64,000 nucleotides of DNA from Desulfosporosinus sp. Sb-LF (GTDB lineage: Bacteria; Bacillota; Desulfitobacteriia; Desulfitobacteriales; Desulfitobacteriaceae), in assembly GCF_004766055.1 (NCBI RefSeq), contig NZ_SPQR01000003.1, positions 326,780 through 390,779 of the forward strand, given 5' to 3'. Position 1 is the first letter of the stretch, and every line of letters starts with the position of its first letter. This document shows positions 35,853 through 45,774 of the stretch, one piece after another. The notes below the pieces were generated by a model, which did no database searches, was not told the origin of the DNA, and worked only from the letters and a program-made list of their open reading frames with translations. Made by a program: the position numbers and the translations under genes.

Positions 35853-36437
35853 GTATCCTTTACAGAAGTCTCGATCTCTTATAACGTCCAGTCCGTCAGC
35901 CCCGCTTCTTAAAGCAGAACTGATTCTGCACGATCATACCAAAGAGGGAGTAAGAACCTACATTTAAGTAGGTTCTTACTCCCTCTTTGGTGGAAAAAAC
36001 GGTATTTCTTCTCGGCTATTTAAACAAACTATTGGCTTCTACAGGTCTAACTATTATTCATTTGTGTTTCCCTTTTCCACACCTTGAACTTCAGAACGCC
36101 TTTAGTATAGCCCTCCGTCCTTTAACACGCTACTAAGTTTGGAGTTCGAGACAATTTCCATCACTTTCTGTCTATAATATCCTCGACAGGTGGACCAATA
36201 AATTCAGCGGCTGCTAGGTTACAATAACAAATGAAGTCTTGACGTTTCCATAATCTATGTCACTACTGCAAGATCCTCTGACTTTGTTGCTACATGAGAT
36301 GACCCTGATAAGTTGCTTCTAAAAATAAAGGCTTCAGAAATTCCTCTTATGTTTCCGACCCTGTAAAAAGTTGTTATACTCAAGTATATAACATGTTTGT
36401 CAATTCTAAAATGTATTATACAAGACGAGGTGGAATA
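35853..36437. other. 585-bp spacer with a strong hairpin
   Basis: Holds the terminator at 35941-35988 and the upstream region of the PucR-type regulator. Near the regulator, TGTTATA-N8-TATAACA (about 36372-36393) could be an operator. No other gene seen. Confidence 0.5.
35941..35988. terminator. Strong hairpin, 21-bp perfect stem
   Basis: AAAGAGGGAGTAAGAACCTAC, six-base loop, and perfect complement. Follows the permease fragment; A and T flanks would allow termination in either direction. Confidence 0.7.
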
Positions 36438-38012
36438 ATGGATAACCCAAATCTACCCCAAGCAATCACTGTCGACCGACTTCAGGAGGCATTATCTTTG
36501 CAAGCCCTCGGCGGCACGAACGCCTTAGCCCAGAGCTTTTCTCAGTTGTGCATTCGATCGATCCATTTTACAGGAATTAAAACCGTCTCCCTACCCTTTG
36601 TTGGGGAAGCCGTAACTTTAGAGCCCAGCGATGGGTCTATTTCTCTGACTCTAAACATTTCAAATGAAACGTTTACTTTGCTTTTCTCACAAAAGGCCCC
36701 CTCTTCCTGGCCAATATTTTGTGAGAGGGCAACGGATTGGTTAGATCGTGAACTGGGTCGTATCCTTATGGCAAGTGAACGATATTCACAGATGATCGCT
36801 GAGCACTTAACAAATGGAAATGGGTTTTCATTTCTAAACAACTTACAAGAGATTTTCGAGTGTGATATCTTCCTTATAAATAAGCAACTCGAAGTTCTAG
36901 GATGGGCCGGGGGAAAATCACTTCCCTTAGATCCCATCTCTTTCAAATCCCCAAAATCGCACGCATCACCTAATCTACCCTCACCCTTCGCTCCACTCTA
37001 TTCAGGGCAATGGACTGAGAAAGGCTACCAAACTATTCCCCTAACTTGGTGTCCGCTTTCAGGGTCGAAAGGAGTCTTGGGCTTCCTTGGGTTAGCAGCA
37101 AATAAAATGAATATGGGAAGTATCGAACAATTCTTCCTTCAGAAAACCGCCACTTTAATCTTACTCGAACTTGTTAAAACGCAGAGCATCCAGGACAGCG
37201 AACGCCAACACCATAGGGATTTTCTCTTTGATTTACTTTATAATAATTTTGATTCCCTTGAAGTGATCATTTCACGAGGAAAATTGTGGGGATGGGATTT
37301 TGCTAAACCTCACTTTGTCGTGGTTGGGGAAATACCTAGCTATGATCCAGATTCAGCCGAACGCGAACTTTTTGAAGAATTATTTACCGAAATGACCACG
37401 ATTTTGCATAACCGCCACCCTAAGACAATTTGTCTTGAACGTAATGGTCAAGTCGTTTTCCTCTTCCCGCTGGAGGACATGCTTCCTCAATCAGAGTGGC
37501 ACGACAAAGCATCCCAGCTTCTTGAGCCAATTATGGAGCAAGCCAAGCATTTCCCCGAAAAACAATCGTTTCACTACGGTCTTGGTAACTTGTATAACTC
37601 TGCACGCTACATACACCGGAGCTTTCAAGAAGCGAGGACAGCACTCGAATTAGGTCAACTATTTAATAGCCCCGATCGTTTAGTCTCTTTTCAGGACCTT
37701 GGCATCATGCGTTTATTACACCGCTTAGATCGTCAGGAACTAGAAGACTATCGCTCTGAAGTTCTCGCACCTCTCCTGAAATTTGATAAGGAAAGCAATC
37801 TCGCTCTTGAAGAAACATTATTAGCTTATTTCTCCTGCAACACAGACCTAAACGCTGCGGGCGAAAAACTTTACCTTCATCCGAACACCCTCCGCTACCG
37901 TCTCAAAAAAGCCTCAGAGATCTTAGATCGTGATTTATCTTCCCTGGAAAACCAAGTTAATCTTTTTCTTGCACTTAAGATCGGTCGGATAAAAACGTTA
38001 TGGTCAGACTAA
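36438..38012 (+). CDS. PucR/CdaR-family transcriptional regulator
   Basis: A 524-residue protein with a GAF-like N-terminal sensor half (about 40-270), a GGDEF-like middle region, and the C-terminal PucR-type helix-turn-helix (LHPNTLRYRLKKASEILD near 485). Such proteins are ligand-responsive activators. ATG 36438 follows GAGGTGG. It sits immediately upstream of the TorD/Mo-enzyme genes, with its own terminator, and is their most likely regulator (inference). Confidence 0.85.
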   Translation: MDNPNLPQAITVDRLQEALSLQALGGTNALAQSFSQLCIRSIHFTGIKTVSLPFVGEAVTLEPSDGSISLTLNISNETFTLLFSQKAPSSWPIFCERATDWLDRELGRILMASERYSQMIAEHLTNGNGFSFLNNLQEIFECDIFLINKQLEVLGWAGGKSLPLDPISFKSPKSHASPNLPSPFAPLYSGQWTEKGYQTIPLTWCPLSGSKGVLGFLGLAANKMNMGSIEQFFLQKTATLILLELVKTQSIQDSERQHHRDFLFDLLYNNFDSLEVIISRGKLWGWDFAKPHFVVVGEIPSYDPDSAERELFEELFTEMTTILHNRHPKTICLERNGQVVFLFPLEDMLPQSEWHDKASQLLEPIMEQAKHFPEKQSFHYGLGNLYNSARYIHRSFQEARTALELGQLFNSPDRLVSFQDLGIMRLLHRLDRQELEDYRSEVLAPLLKFDKESNLALEETLLAYFSCNTDLNAAGEKLYLHPNTLRYRLKKASEILDRDLSSLENQVNLFLALKIGRIKTLWSD

Positions 38013-38017
38013 GTTTA

Positions 38018-38053
38018 CCCCTTCTCTCTTAGCGGAGAAGGGCTTTTGTTTTT
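38018..38053 (+). terminator. Rho-independent terminator
   Basis: CCCCTTCTC / GAGAAGGG stem followed by CTTTTGTTTTTTTTT, just after the PucR-type gene. Confidence 0.85.
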
Positions 38054-38175
38054 TTTTACAACGAATGCCCTTTTAATTCATCGTCTGCTCTAAAGGAACA
38101 AAACATCGAAGGCCGAACTATAGCGTATAAAGTGAATAAAGACACAAGAAATTTTACCTGAAAGGAGGAATTCTG

Positions 38176-38823
38176 TTGACACCATTTTACGAAGACTGCC
38201 CCCCACAGGTATTGCAAATTCATGCCGGCCTCTTACTCTCTCTGAGCCTACTCTTCGCAAAAGGAGGAGAAAATCTCTCTCAAACTTTGAGCCCACTCGT
38301 TAAATCTTGTACGGCCTTTATCGCCCACTTTAATCTTGACAAGCTACTTCTGGCCGAAGAAACCCTAGCCCACTACTCGAATACGGATAAAGACGAGTAC
38401 ATTCTTATGGGCTACGAGTTCAATCGCCTCTTCGTCGGTCCAACTTCGCCGAAGGCCCCCCCCTATGAATCCGTTTATTTATCCCCCGACCATTTAGTTA
38501 TGGGAGAGCAAACGTTAGCAGTCCGCAAAATCTACACGCAAGAAAACTTGCAAGCTTTTAGGCAAGGGCGTGAACCCGATGATTTTATTGCGACAGAACT
38601 TGAATTCGCGGCTTACCTCCTGAGTCGAATAGTCGACGCGCAGAGTGCAAAAGACGGCGTTCAAGGTCAACACTACACAACCCTACTCCACATGTTTTGG
38701 TCTCAACATCTTGGCCGTTGGTTAGGACCCTTTGCCCAAGCCATTTCCGAGTCAACTAAGCACCCTGTCTTCTCTGCATTAAGTGAAGTAATCGCTACTA
38801 TCACAGCTCAAAACAACCATTAA
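38176..38823 (+). CDS. TorD/DmsD-family molybdoenzyme chaperone
   Basis: A 215-residue all-helical protein of the TorD family, which binds the Tat signal and inserts cofactor into Mo oxidoreductases. The YEFNRLFVGP motif near 88 and PYESVYLS are family hallmarks. TTG start at 38176 with AAAGGAGG upstream. It is 18 bases before the Mo enzyme gene and must serve that enzyme. Confidence 0.92.
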   Translation: MTPFYEDCPPQVLQIHAGLLLSLSLLFAKGGENLSQTLSPLVKSCTAFIAHFNLDKLLLAEETLAHYSNTDKDEYILMGYEFNRLFVGPTSPKAPPYESVYLSPDHLVMGEQTLAVRKIYTQENLQAFRQGREPDDFIATELEFAAYLLSRIVDAQSAKDGVQGQHYTTLLHMFWSQHLGRWLGPFAQAISESTKHPVFSALSEVIATITAQNNH

Positions 38824-38841
38824 ACACGAAGGAGGCCCATT

Positions 38842-41043
38842 ATGAAACTATCGCGACGCAAATTTCTTGGAGGAGCAGCTGCCGCCGTCTCTAGCCTAAC
38901 CCTCTTTAATTTTAATTTGTTGACCAGTTCTCCCTCTGCCACTGCTGCGGGTCAAACCTCTGAGACTATGAAAACGTTTCGAAATGTCTGTCCCCGTAAC
39001 TGCTACGACACGTGTGGACAGATTACCTACGTTCAGGACGGAATCCTTAAAAAGGTTGAAGGGGACCCTAAACATGGCTACACCAACGGTAAACTTTGCC
39101 TAAAAGGGTACACTTATCCCCGCCGCGTCTATAGCCCAGACCGCATCAAATATCCCATGAAGCAATCCCCTCGTGGTTCTGGTAACTGGACCCGCATCGG
39201 TTGGGATGAAGCCATGGATACAATTGCCAAGAAAATTCTAGATTTGAAAAAACGCTACGGATCGACACTCCCAATTTGCTTAGATAAATACTCTGGCAAC
39301 TTTGGTATTGTTCACTATGGCATAGAAGGAACAATGTCCAGCCTCGGCTATACAACTCGTGCCGTTGGCACACCCTGCTGGCCCGCTGGCATTGATGCTC
39401 AAACCTATGATTTTGGAACGCTTTACAGTAACGACCCCGAAGACATGGTTAATGCCAAGTATATTATTCTTTGGGGACAAAATGCCGCCTGGACAGCGAT
39501 TCACAGCTTCCCCTTCATCAACAAAGCCCGGGAACGCGGGGCTAAACTAGTGGTCATCGATCCAATCTTAACGTCAACCGCTTCCAAAGCTGATCTCTAC
39601 ATCCAAGTTAACCCCAGTACGGATGGGGCTCTCGCTTTGGGCATGGCGCGATATATCATAGATAACAACTGGGTTGATTGGGACTATGCCCGTGCCAACA
39701 GTGTCGGGTTTGATGAATGGGTCGACTATATCAAAAAATCCATTACTTTAGACTGGGCCTCTGAAAAAACCGGTGTGCCTAAAGATATCATCATGGAAAT
39801 TGCCCGCGAATACGCGACAGCAAAACCAGCTAGTATGTGGGTTGGTTACGGCATGCAACGTCACACGAACGGCGGTCAGAACGTACGTATCATCGATGCT
39901 CTCGGTGTCCTGACTGGCAATGTCGGAAAATCTGGTGGGGGAGTTAACTACGGTCACTTGGAAACGTGGGGCTTTAACTATAATGCAATGGTGAACTCTG
40001 CTCCCAAGGGCTCTAAAGGATTTATTGGCCCAGATGGCAAAGAAGGGGACCGTTCCATCAACATGAATAACTTTGCCCACGATGTCTCCGCCCAAAGTAA
40101 CCCCCCAGTAAAAATGCTCTGGCTTGCTTGCCGGAATCCTGGCTCCCAAGACCCCGACACTCATGCCATTGAAAAAATGTTTGCTTCCATGGAATTTGTC
40201 GTTACCGTAGACTCGTTTTTCAACAAAACCGTCGAGATGTCTGATATCGTCTTGCCGGCAACCACCCATTTTGAAGATTGGGATGTCATGGCAAGCTATT
40301 GGCACTATTGGGTCGGTATCAACCAACGCGCCATTAACCCCTTGTATGAATCGAAAAGTGATGTTGAAATTGCCATAGAACTTTCCAAGAAAATGAATGC
40401 CTTAGAACCCGGTTCTTGTACCTTCCCAACTTCAGGAACACCGGAGGAATGGTTAGCCAAAGAATTCAACCCCGGAATACACCAAATGCTTGGCATTAAA
40501 GATTATAAGGAACTCGTCGATGGGCCTCGCAAGGCAAACATGCCTTCTGCTTCATGGTCCGATGGAAAATTCCGCACCCCTTCAAAGAAGATTGAGATTC
40601 ACAGTGAACTTGCCAAAAAGAATGGACTCCCTGCGCTCCCCATATGGGTTGAAGAAATGAAGACCCCCGAGAAATATCCGATCCGATTTATGACGCCCCA
40701 TCCGCAGCATGCTTTGCACTCCCAGTTTCAAAACCTAGACTGGATGATGACCACAAACCCCGAACCCAAAGTAGAGATTCACCCAGTTCTAGCCGCCAAA
40801 TACGGCATCTTGGAAGGAAACATGGTTAAAGTCTACAATGACCTTGGTTCAATTACGGTTAAAGCTCACCTAACCCGGACAACCTCCCCAAATGTGGTCG
40901 TCTCGTATGAATCTTGGTATAAAAACTCTAACTACAATGTTAATTACACCTTAAAAGCAACTCCCAGCGATATGGGAAAGCAGGCGACCGGTAACGACGG
41001 GTTGGCCTTTCACGATAATTTCGTAATGATTGAAAAAGCATAA
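38842..41043 (+). CDS. Tat-exported molybdopterin oxidoreductase, DMSO reductase family
   Basis: 733 residues with a twin-arginine signal (SRRKFLGG) followed by a bis-MGD enzyme. The N-terminal [4Fe-4S] motif is CPRNCYDTC plus LCLKG. Aligning with DmsA places Cys179 (TPCWPAG) at the metal-ligand position where DmsA has Ser, so this is a Cys-ligated enzyme, unlike true DMSO reductase. Then come the MGD-binding blocks (VVIDPILTSTA, NPSTDGALALG) and the C-terminal domain. Substrate unknown: a sulfur oxyanion, S- or N-oxide or other acceptor is plausible. Outside-facing, membrane-tethered by the next two subunits. Confidence 0.92.
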   Translation: MKLSRRKFLGGAAAAVSSLTLFNFNLLTSSPSATAAGQTSETMKTFRNVCPRNCYDTCGQITYVQDGILKKVEGDPKHGYTNGKLCLKGYTYPRRVYSPDRIKYPMKQSPRGSGNWTRIGWDEAMDTIAKKILDLKKRYGSTLPICLDKYSGNFGIVHYGIEGTMSSLGYTTRAVGTPCWPAGIDAQTYDFGTLYSNDPEDMVNAKYIILWGQNAAWTAIHSFPFINKARERGAKLVVIDPILTSTASKADLYIQVNPSTDGALALGMARYIIDNNWVDWDYARANSVGFDEWVDYIKKSITLDWASEKTGVPKDIIMEIAREYATAKPASMWVGYGMQRHTNGGQNVRIIDALGVLTGNVGKSGGGVNYGHLETWGFNYNAMVNSAPKGSKGFIGPDGKEGDRSINMNNFAHDVSAQSNPPVKMLWLACRNPGSQDPDTHAIEKMFASMEFVVTVDSFFNKTVEMSDIVLPATTHFEDWDVMASYWHYWVGINQRAINPLYESKSDVEIAIELSKKMNALEPGSCTFPTSGTPEEWLAKEFNPGIHQMLGIKDYKELVDGPRKANMPSASWSDGKFRTPSKKIEIHSELAKKNGLPALPIWVEEMKTPEKYPIRFMTPHPQHALHSQFQNLDWMMTTNPEPKVEIHPVLAAKYGILEGNMVKVYNDLGSITVKAHLTRTTSPNVVVSYESWYKNSNYNVNYTLKATPSDMGKQATGNDGLAFHDNFVMIEKA

Positions 41044-41055
41044 GGAGGAATCCCT

Positions 41056-41622
41056 TTGAGTAAACAGCTTGGCTTTTTACACAACTCAGAGAAATGTGTG
41101 GGCTGTCGGGGGTGTGAAATGGCCTGCAAAAATGAGTATCAAACTGACGCAACCCCCCAGTGGCGTAAGGTCTTCCAACTCAATGAAGACGCCTTCTCGC
41201 TTCCTACCCGAATGTTTTTCTCGATGGCCTGTAACCACTGCGCTCATCCAGAATGTCTCCGTGTCTGCCCGGTAGAGGCCTACACTAAACGCGACGATGG
41301 CATTGTAATCCATGATCCTAATCGATGCATCGGCTGTCGACTATGTACCATGGCCTGCCCGTATGATCGTCCCCAATTTAACCCCGCAAAAAAGAAAGTC
41401 GAGAAATGCAATCTATGTTACCAGCGAATTGACAAAGGAGAAAAACCAGCTTGTGTCGCCGCCTGCATTCCAGGAGCTCTAGAACTTGTGGAAATCAATG
41501 ATAGCCTTGACCAGAAAACTGGTGTACTCAAAACCTTACCTGGGCTACCCAGCCCGAAAATTACAACGCCATCGATTCGTTTCATCGGACCGAAACAAGG
41601 CAAACAAATTAGGAGGGATTAA
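41056..41622 (+). CDS. DmsB-like four-cluster ferredoxin subunit
   Basis: 188 residues with four [4Fe-4S] motifs: CVGCRGCEMAC, CNHCAHPECLRVC, CIGCRLCTMAC and CNLCYQRI...C. It relays electrons from the membrane anchor to the Mo enzyme. TTG start at 41056 with AAGGAGG upstream, 12 bases after the Mo enzyme gene. Confidence 0.95.
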   Translation: MSKQLGFLHNSEKCVGCRGCEMACKNEYQTDATPQWRKVFQLNEDAFSLPTRMFFSMACNHCAHPECLRVCPVEAYTKRDDGIVIHDPNRCIGCRLCTMACPYDRPQFNPAKKKVEKCNLCYQRIDKGEKPACVAACIPGALELVEINDSLDQKTGVLKTLPGLPSPKITTPSIRFIGPKQGKQIRRD

Positions 41623-41625
41623 CCT

Positions 41626-42531
41626 ATGGGAGACTGGGAATGGCCCTTAATTCTATTTACCGTTCTTGGACAAATCGCGGTCGGGATCATCCTTATGCTC
41701 TGGTGGCTCGACCGTAGCCGTGATCATCTTAATACGAAATTGTTCAAACAAGGTGTCAATGTTTCTGGGATCCTATTGGCACTTGCTCTGTTGGCTTCAC
41801 TTTTTCATTTGGGGCATCCAGAAGCAGCCTACCGCGCCCTAGCCCACCTTGGCTCCTCATGGTTAAGTCGCGAAATTCTCTTGTTCCTCCTCACGTTCCT
41901 TGCCTGGATCTATCTTTTCTGGCAGTCGAGACAACAAGCAATTAGCCGAATTCTCGAATCAGGCGCCACACCCATCACGACTTCTGAAATTGCAGCTGGA
42001 GTACAACAAACTGATAACCGGTCTCTCGGATTAGGGATCACTTCTGTCCTAGGTCTATTGGGCATTGCCAGCAGTGCCATGATTTACGTTCTCCCCCGTG
42101 TTCCTGCTTGGAATAACGTAGGCCCCGTTCTTTTCTTCCTACTTACTACAGGATTACTTGGTGCTCTCTGCACCTTGGTATTAGGAACGAAATTGCTTCA
42201 ACCTGTTCAAAAGAACCTTCTGCTGAAGTGGTCACTCGGATGCACAATTCTTAGCTTACTTCTCTATGTTGTTTACGGGTCTTTGCTCAGCGGAAGCGCT
42301 GAAGGATCCCTAACCTTGAGTTTTCTATTGAACAGCCCTCTTTTTTGGGCCCGTGCCCTTCTAGGCTGGCTAGCTCCGCTTCTTCTTCTAGTTAGCCTTC
42401 TTAGAAACTCTCAAGTTGAAAAACCTAATCTTATATTAATCGTTACTCTGTTAGTTTGCCTGGGAGAAGTCTTAGGTCGAGCGCTTTTCTACCTAAGCGC
42501 CGTCGGCATCCATATTAATGCCTTGTTCTAA
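41626..42531 (+). CDS. DmsC-like membrane anchor subunit
   Basis: 301 residues with eight to nine hydrophobic segments, including LASLFHLGHPEAAYRALAHLGSSWLSRE, a DmsC signature (His and Glu near the quinol site). It takes electrons from menaquinol. Three bases after the Fe-S gene. The three genes with torD form one operon. Confidence 0.92.
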   Translation: MGDWEWPLILFTVLGQIAVGIILMLWWLDRSRDHLNTKLFKQGVNVSGILLALALLASLFHLGHPEAAYRALAHLGSSWLSREILLFLLTFLAWIYLFWQSRQQAISRILESGATPITTSEIAAGVQQTDNRSLGLGITSVLGLLGIASSAMIYVLPRVPAWNNVGPVLFFLLTTGLLGALCTLVLGTKLLQPVQKNLLLKWSLGCTILSLLLYVVYGSLLSGSAEGSLTLSFLLNSPLFWARALLGWLAPLLLLVSLLRNSQVEKPNLILIVTLLVCLGEVLGRALFYLSAVGIHINALF

Positions 42532-42556
42532 GCTATTATCTTGCAACCTTTTTACG

Positions 42557-42605
42557 GCCCTGGAAGTTTGCCATATCCGCGCAGACATCCAGGGCTCATA
42601 TTTTT
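42557..42605 (+). terminator. Terminator of the Dms-like operon
   Basis: GCCCTGG / CCAGGGC stem with about 25-base loop, followed by TCATATTTTTAT. Confidence 0.6.
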
Positions 42606-42839
42606 ATATTAAACGTAGCAACGTCAGCAAGTTCAGAGCAAGGTAGAATACCTTTTCTAGCTAAAGATTATACTACAGAAAAAATACATCCACGATTTCA
42701 CTGTAAAGCAACAATTGCCGAAAAACAGCACATTAGCAGATATACGTAAGCAAAATCATTCAATAATACTTAAAGGTTTTTCAGTAAACTCTAACGAATA
42801 AGTATTTTAGCGATATTGAGCAGACGAGGAGGGTATCCT
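42606..42839. other. AT-rich promoter region of the second Mo enzyme
   Basis: Together with the terminator this makes a 308-bp gap. No operator or sigma-54 site is seen. Confidence 0.45.
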
Positions 42840-44879
42840 TTGAAATTACATCACAATATCTGTCCTCGTAACTGCTATGATACCTGTAGCATTGTGAGCA
42901 CTACCAGCAATGGTGTCCTCATCTCCGTAGAAGGAAATCCCCATCATGAATACACCTCGGGCAAACTCTGTTCGAAAGCTCTCGATGATGTTAAAAAGGT
43001 TTACAGTCCTCAGCGCGTTCGTTACCCTATGCGTCAGCGAGGCCGTTATAGCGGTTTTTGGGAACGTATTACGTGGGATGAAGCATTAGGGCTAATCTCA
43101 GAAAAAATCCTTAGTCTCAAGGAGCAGTATGGAACGTCTTTACCGCTCGCTCTGAATAAGTACTCTGGAAATTTCGGTATTTTACACAATGCTATGGAAG
43201 GTCTCTTCACTGGCATCGGAGCCACCACAAGAGCTGTCGGGTCCCCATGTTGGTCGGCGGGAGTCGAAGCCCAGACTTTAGACTTTGGAACGTACTTTTG
43301 TTCGGACCCGCTGGATATGGCTCAGGCTAAGTTAATTTGGCTCTGGGGAGTAAACCCTGTCTGGACAGCCGTTCACCAAATGCCGATTATTTTTGATGCT
43401 ATTGATCACGGTGCAAAGGTCGTTTGCTTCGATACACATTTTAGTGCCACAGCCGCACGATCTCATCAGTTTATACAGGTACGCCCTGGAACCGATGGGC
43501 TTCTGGCTTTAGGATTTGCCAAGGTCCTATTAGAAGAAAATCTTATGGACCCCAATCTTAGTGATTATACGGCAGGGTGTGAAGAATTCATCCACTACCT
43601 AGAAACGAAAATTTCCCTTAGCCATTGTTCAGAGGTTACCGGAGTTCCTATGTCAACCATTCGTGAACTTGCCCTGGAATACGGTCAAACCAACCCAGCT
43701 TGTATATGGGCAGGCTTTGGCTTACAGCGTTATACGAACGGTGGGCAAACCCTACGCGCTATTGATGCATTAGGGGCCTTCGCGGGACACCTTGGTAAAC
43801 AAGGAGGTGGGGTTCAATACGCTCAATTTGAAACCTGGCGTTTTTCTGGGGAGATTAGTGGGGATAAGCCCTCTTCAGACAAGATCAATTCGATGGATCG
43901 CAACTTGAATATTAATCGTTTTTCAGATGAAGCACTCAGTTGCACCGATCCCCCTGTTAAAATGCTCTGGATTTCTGGAAGAAACCCTTTATCCCAGGAT
44001 GGTAATCTACAGCGCTGGAAAAAACTTATCAACCAACTAGATCTAATCGTCGTAAGCGACCTTTTTCATTCCAAGTCCTCCGAAGCAGCTGATATTTTCC
44101 TTCCCGTAACGACACATTATGAACACTGGGATGTGAATGCCGGGTACTGGCACTATTGGGTGGGGGTCAACGAGCCCGCTATTTCTCCTGTAGGGGAATC
44201 CCGCTCAGACTTACAAATTGCTTGGGATGTTTCTTCTCAGTTAAATCATCTTACCCCTGGAAGTTGTACGTTCCCCACTTCGGGTAATGAAAAAGAAACC
44301 CTCCTACGCGAACTCGGTCCTCAAATGTTAGAAATACTAGGCTTAGAAAACCCTGAAGATATCTTAAAAGGTCCAGTGCGGGCAAAGTTCTCCCGTACTG
44401 CATGGGAAAATAGAACCTTCGCTACTCCTACTGGGCGCTATGAATTCTTCTCAACTCAAGCAGCTAACGCCCAACTTCCTCCACTCCCAATCTTCGTGCC
44501 GCCTCTTTCTCCTTCAATTAATACTCCGTTACGCCTTTTGACTCCACATCACCACTCAACTATTAACTCTCAGGCTTATGCTTTAGATACTCGTAAGACT
44601 GATTTCATCTTGTATCTTGCACCCGAGCTCGCCCAACTTTATGATCTAGTAGCGGGTGACCGAGCTCAGATTCGGAATGAGTTTGGTCAGTTAAACGTAA
44701 TCGTTCACCCTGAATTTGGCTTCTCGACAGATATTGTGGTTATTTTCCAGGAACAAGTTGACGCGAATTTTCCCCTTAATCGCTTACTCGGCACGCCGTC
44801 AACCGATATGGGACAGATCACTCTGGGGGCCCCAGGGTTTGCATTAAATGAAACCTTCGTGAATTTGAGAAAACTATAG
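42840..44879 (+). CDS. Molybdopterin oxidoreductase without Tat signal, paralogue of the 38.8-kb enzyme
   Basis: 679 residues from a TTG at 42840 preceded by GAGGAGGG; a longer frame to 42816 covers that site and adds no real Tat signal. It starts directly with HHNICPRNCYDTC and aligns throughout with the exported enzyme (same KYSGNFGI, VGSPCWSAG, CWxHYWVGVN blocks). Cys137 holds the metal-ligand position. With no export signal the enzyme should be cytoplasmic. It is followed by an Fe-S subunit but no anchor. Function unknown; it may be a soluble version using NADH or ferredoxin donors, or may act on the same compound inside the cell. Confidence 0.9.
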   Translation: MKLHHNICPRNCYDTCSIVSTTSNGVLISVEGNPHHEYTSGKLCSKALDDVKKVYSPQRVRYPMRQRGRYSGFWERITWDEALGLISEKILSLKEQYGTSLPLALNKYSGNFGILHNAMEGLFTGIGATTRAVGSPCWSAGVEAQTLDFGTYFCSDPLDMAQAKLIWLWGVNPVWTAVHQMPIIFDAIDHGAKVVCFDTHFSATAARSHQFIQVRPGTDGLLALGFAKVLLEENLMDPNLSDYTAGCEEFIHYLETKISLSHCSEVTGVPMSTIRELALEYGQTNPACIWAGFGLQRYTNGGQTLRAIDALGAFAGHLGKQGGGVQYAQFETWRFSGEISGDKPSSDKINSMDRNLNINRFSDEALSCTDPPVKMLWISGRNPLSQDGNLQRWKKLINQLDLIVVSDLFHSKSSEAADIFLPVTTHYEHWDVNAGYWHYWVGVNEPAISPVGESRSDLQIAWDVSSQLNHLTPGSCTFPTSGNEKETLLRELGPQMLEILGLENPEDILKGPVRAKFSRTAWENRTFATPTGRYEFFSTQAANAQLPPLPIFVPPLSPSINTPLRLLTPHHHSTINSQAYALDTRKTDFILYLAPELAQLYDLVAGDRAQIRNEFGQLNVIVHPEFGFSTDIVVIFQEQVDANFPLNRLLGTPSTDMGQITLGAPGFALNETFVNLRKL

Positions 44880-44901
44880 ACATAACGGAGTGTGCCGTCT
44901 T

Positions 44902-45450
44902 ATGGTCAAACAATTGGGGTTCTTGCTTAATGTTAATCGTTGTCTCGGCTGTGGAGCTTGTGCCAAAGCATGCCAAAATAAAAATCAATTGCCTCCCCTC
45001 CTTCGATGGCGTCAGGTCCGTATGGTAGAGAAGCTCTCAATAGACCATATTCAGAAATTTTACCTATCGACCGCCTGTAATCATTGTGGCAATCCAGAAT
45101 GCTTAAGGGTCTGCCCAGCCGGAGCCTATGCTAAACGCCGCGATGGTATCGTCTTACATTTTTCCGAGAAATGTACTGGCTGTAAGTCTTGCGTTGCCTC
45201 TTGCCCCTTTGGAGCTCCCCAAATCAATCCTCAAACCAATAAAGCTACTAAATGCCAACTCTGCTATGAGCGATTAGATCAAGGAATGTCTCCATCCTGT
45301 GTTCAAGCCTGCCTAACTGGTGCGCTTGAGCTCAAGGAAGTACGCGATATTCCAGTGAACCAACTCTTACGGCTCACTGCCCCCGTTCCAAGCCTTCGGT
45401 TGACGCGTCCCTCTGTTTTCTATAAACCGCCCAGGGAAACAAAGGTATAA
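44902..45450 (+). CDS. DmsB-like ferredoxin partner of the cytoplasmic Mo enzyme
   Basis: 182 residues with four [4Fe-4S] motifs (CLGCGACAKAC, CNHCGNPECLRVC, CTGCKSCVASC, CQLCYERL...C), paralogous to the protein at 41.1 kb. ATG 44902 is chosen; a GTG at 44890 is possible. No anchor gene follows. Confidence 0.92.
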   Translation: MVKQLGFLLNVNRCLGCGACAKACQNKNQLPPLLRWRQVRMVEKLSIDHIQKFYLSTACNHCGNPECLRVCPAGAYAKRRDGIVLHFSEKCTGCKSCVASCPFGAPQINPQTNKATKCQLCYERLDQGMSPSCVQACLTGALELKEVRDIPVNQLLRLTAPVPSLRLTRPSVFYKPPRETKV

Positions 45451-45774
45451 AGAAAGACTTGGCTTGAACCAAACCTCAGCTACCATTGCGCCAGCAGAAA
45501 AGGACGCTCACGAACGAGGGATAATAGAGATATCTTTGTAATTTCCTACAAAGATGTCTCTATTATTTTGTGAAATATTACAATGATTTTTATTGTAGCC
45601 CCTTTTGTCTGTGATGCTGCAAATGCCCTCTTAGCTGTTATAATACTGTTTCCAAAATACATTTCCATATATATCCTTATTTAACATAACTATCATTCGA
45701 TATTCTTAAGAACCAAGGCATTATTTTTTTGATTTATAAGCAAACTAACGACGTAAATTGAGGAGGTGATTTAG
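45451..45774. other. 324-bp spacer with terminator
   Basis: Contains the hairpin at 45523-45569 and the upstream region of the cytochrome genes. No other site recognised. Confidence 0.5.
45523..45569 (+). terminator. Rho-independent terminator
   Basis: AATAGAGATATCTTTGTA / TACAAAGATGTCTCTATT stem followed by ATTTTG. Confidence 0.75.
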
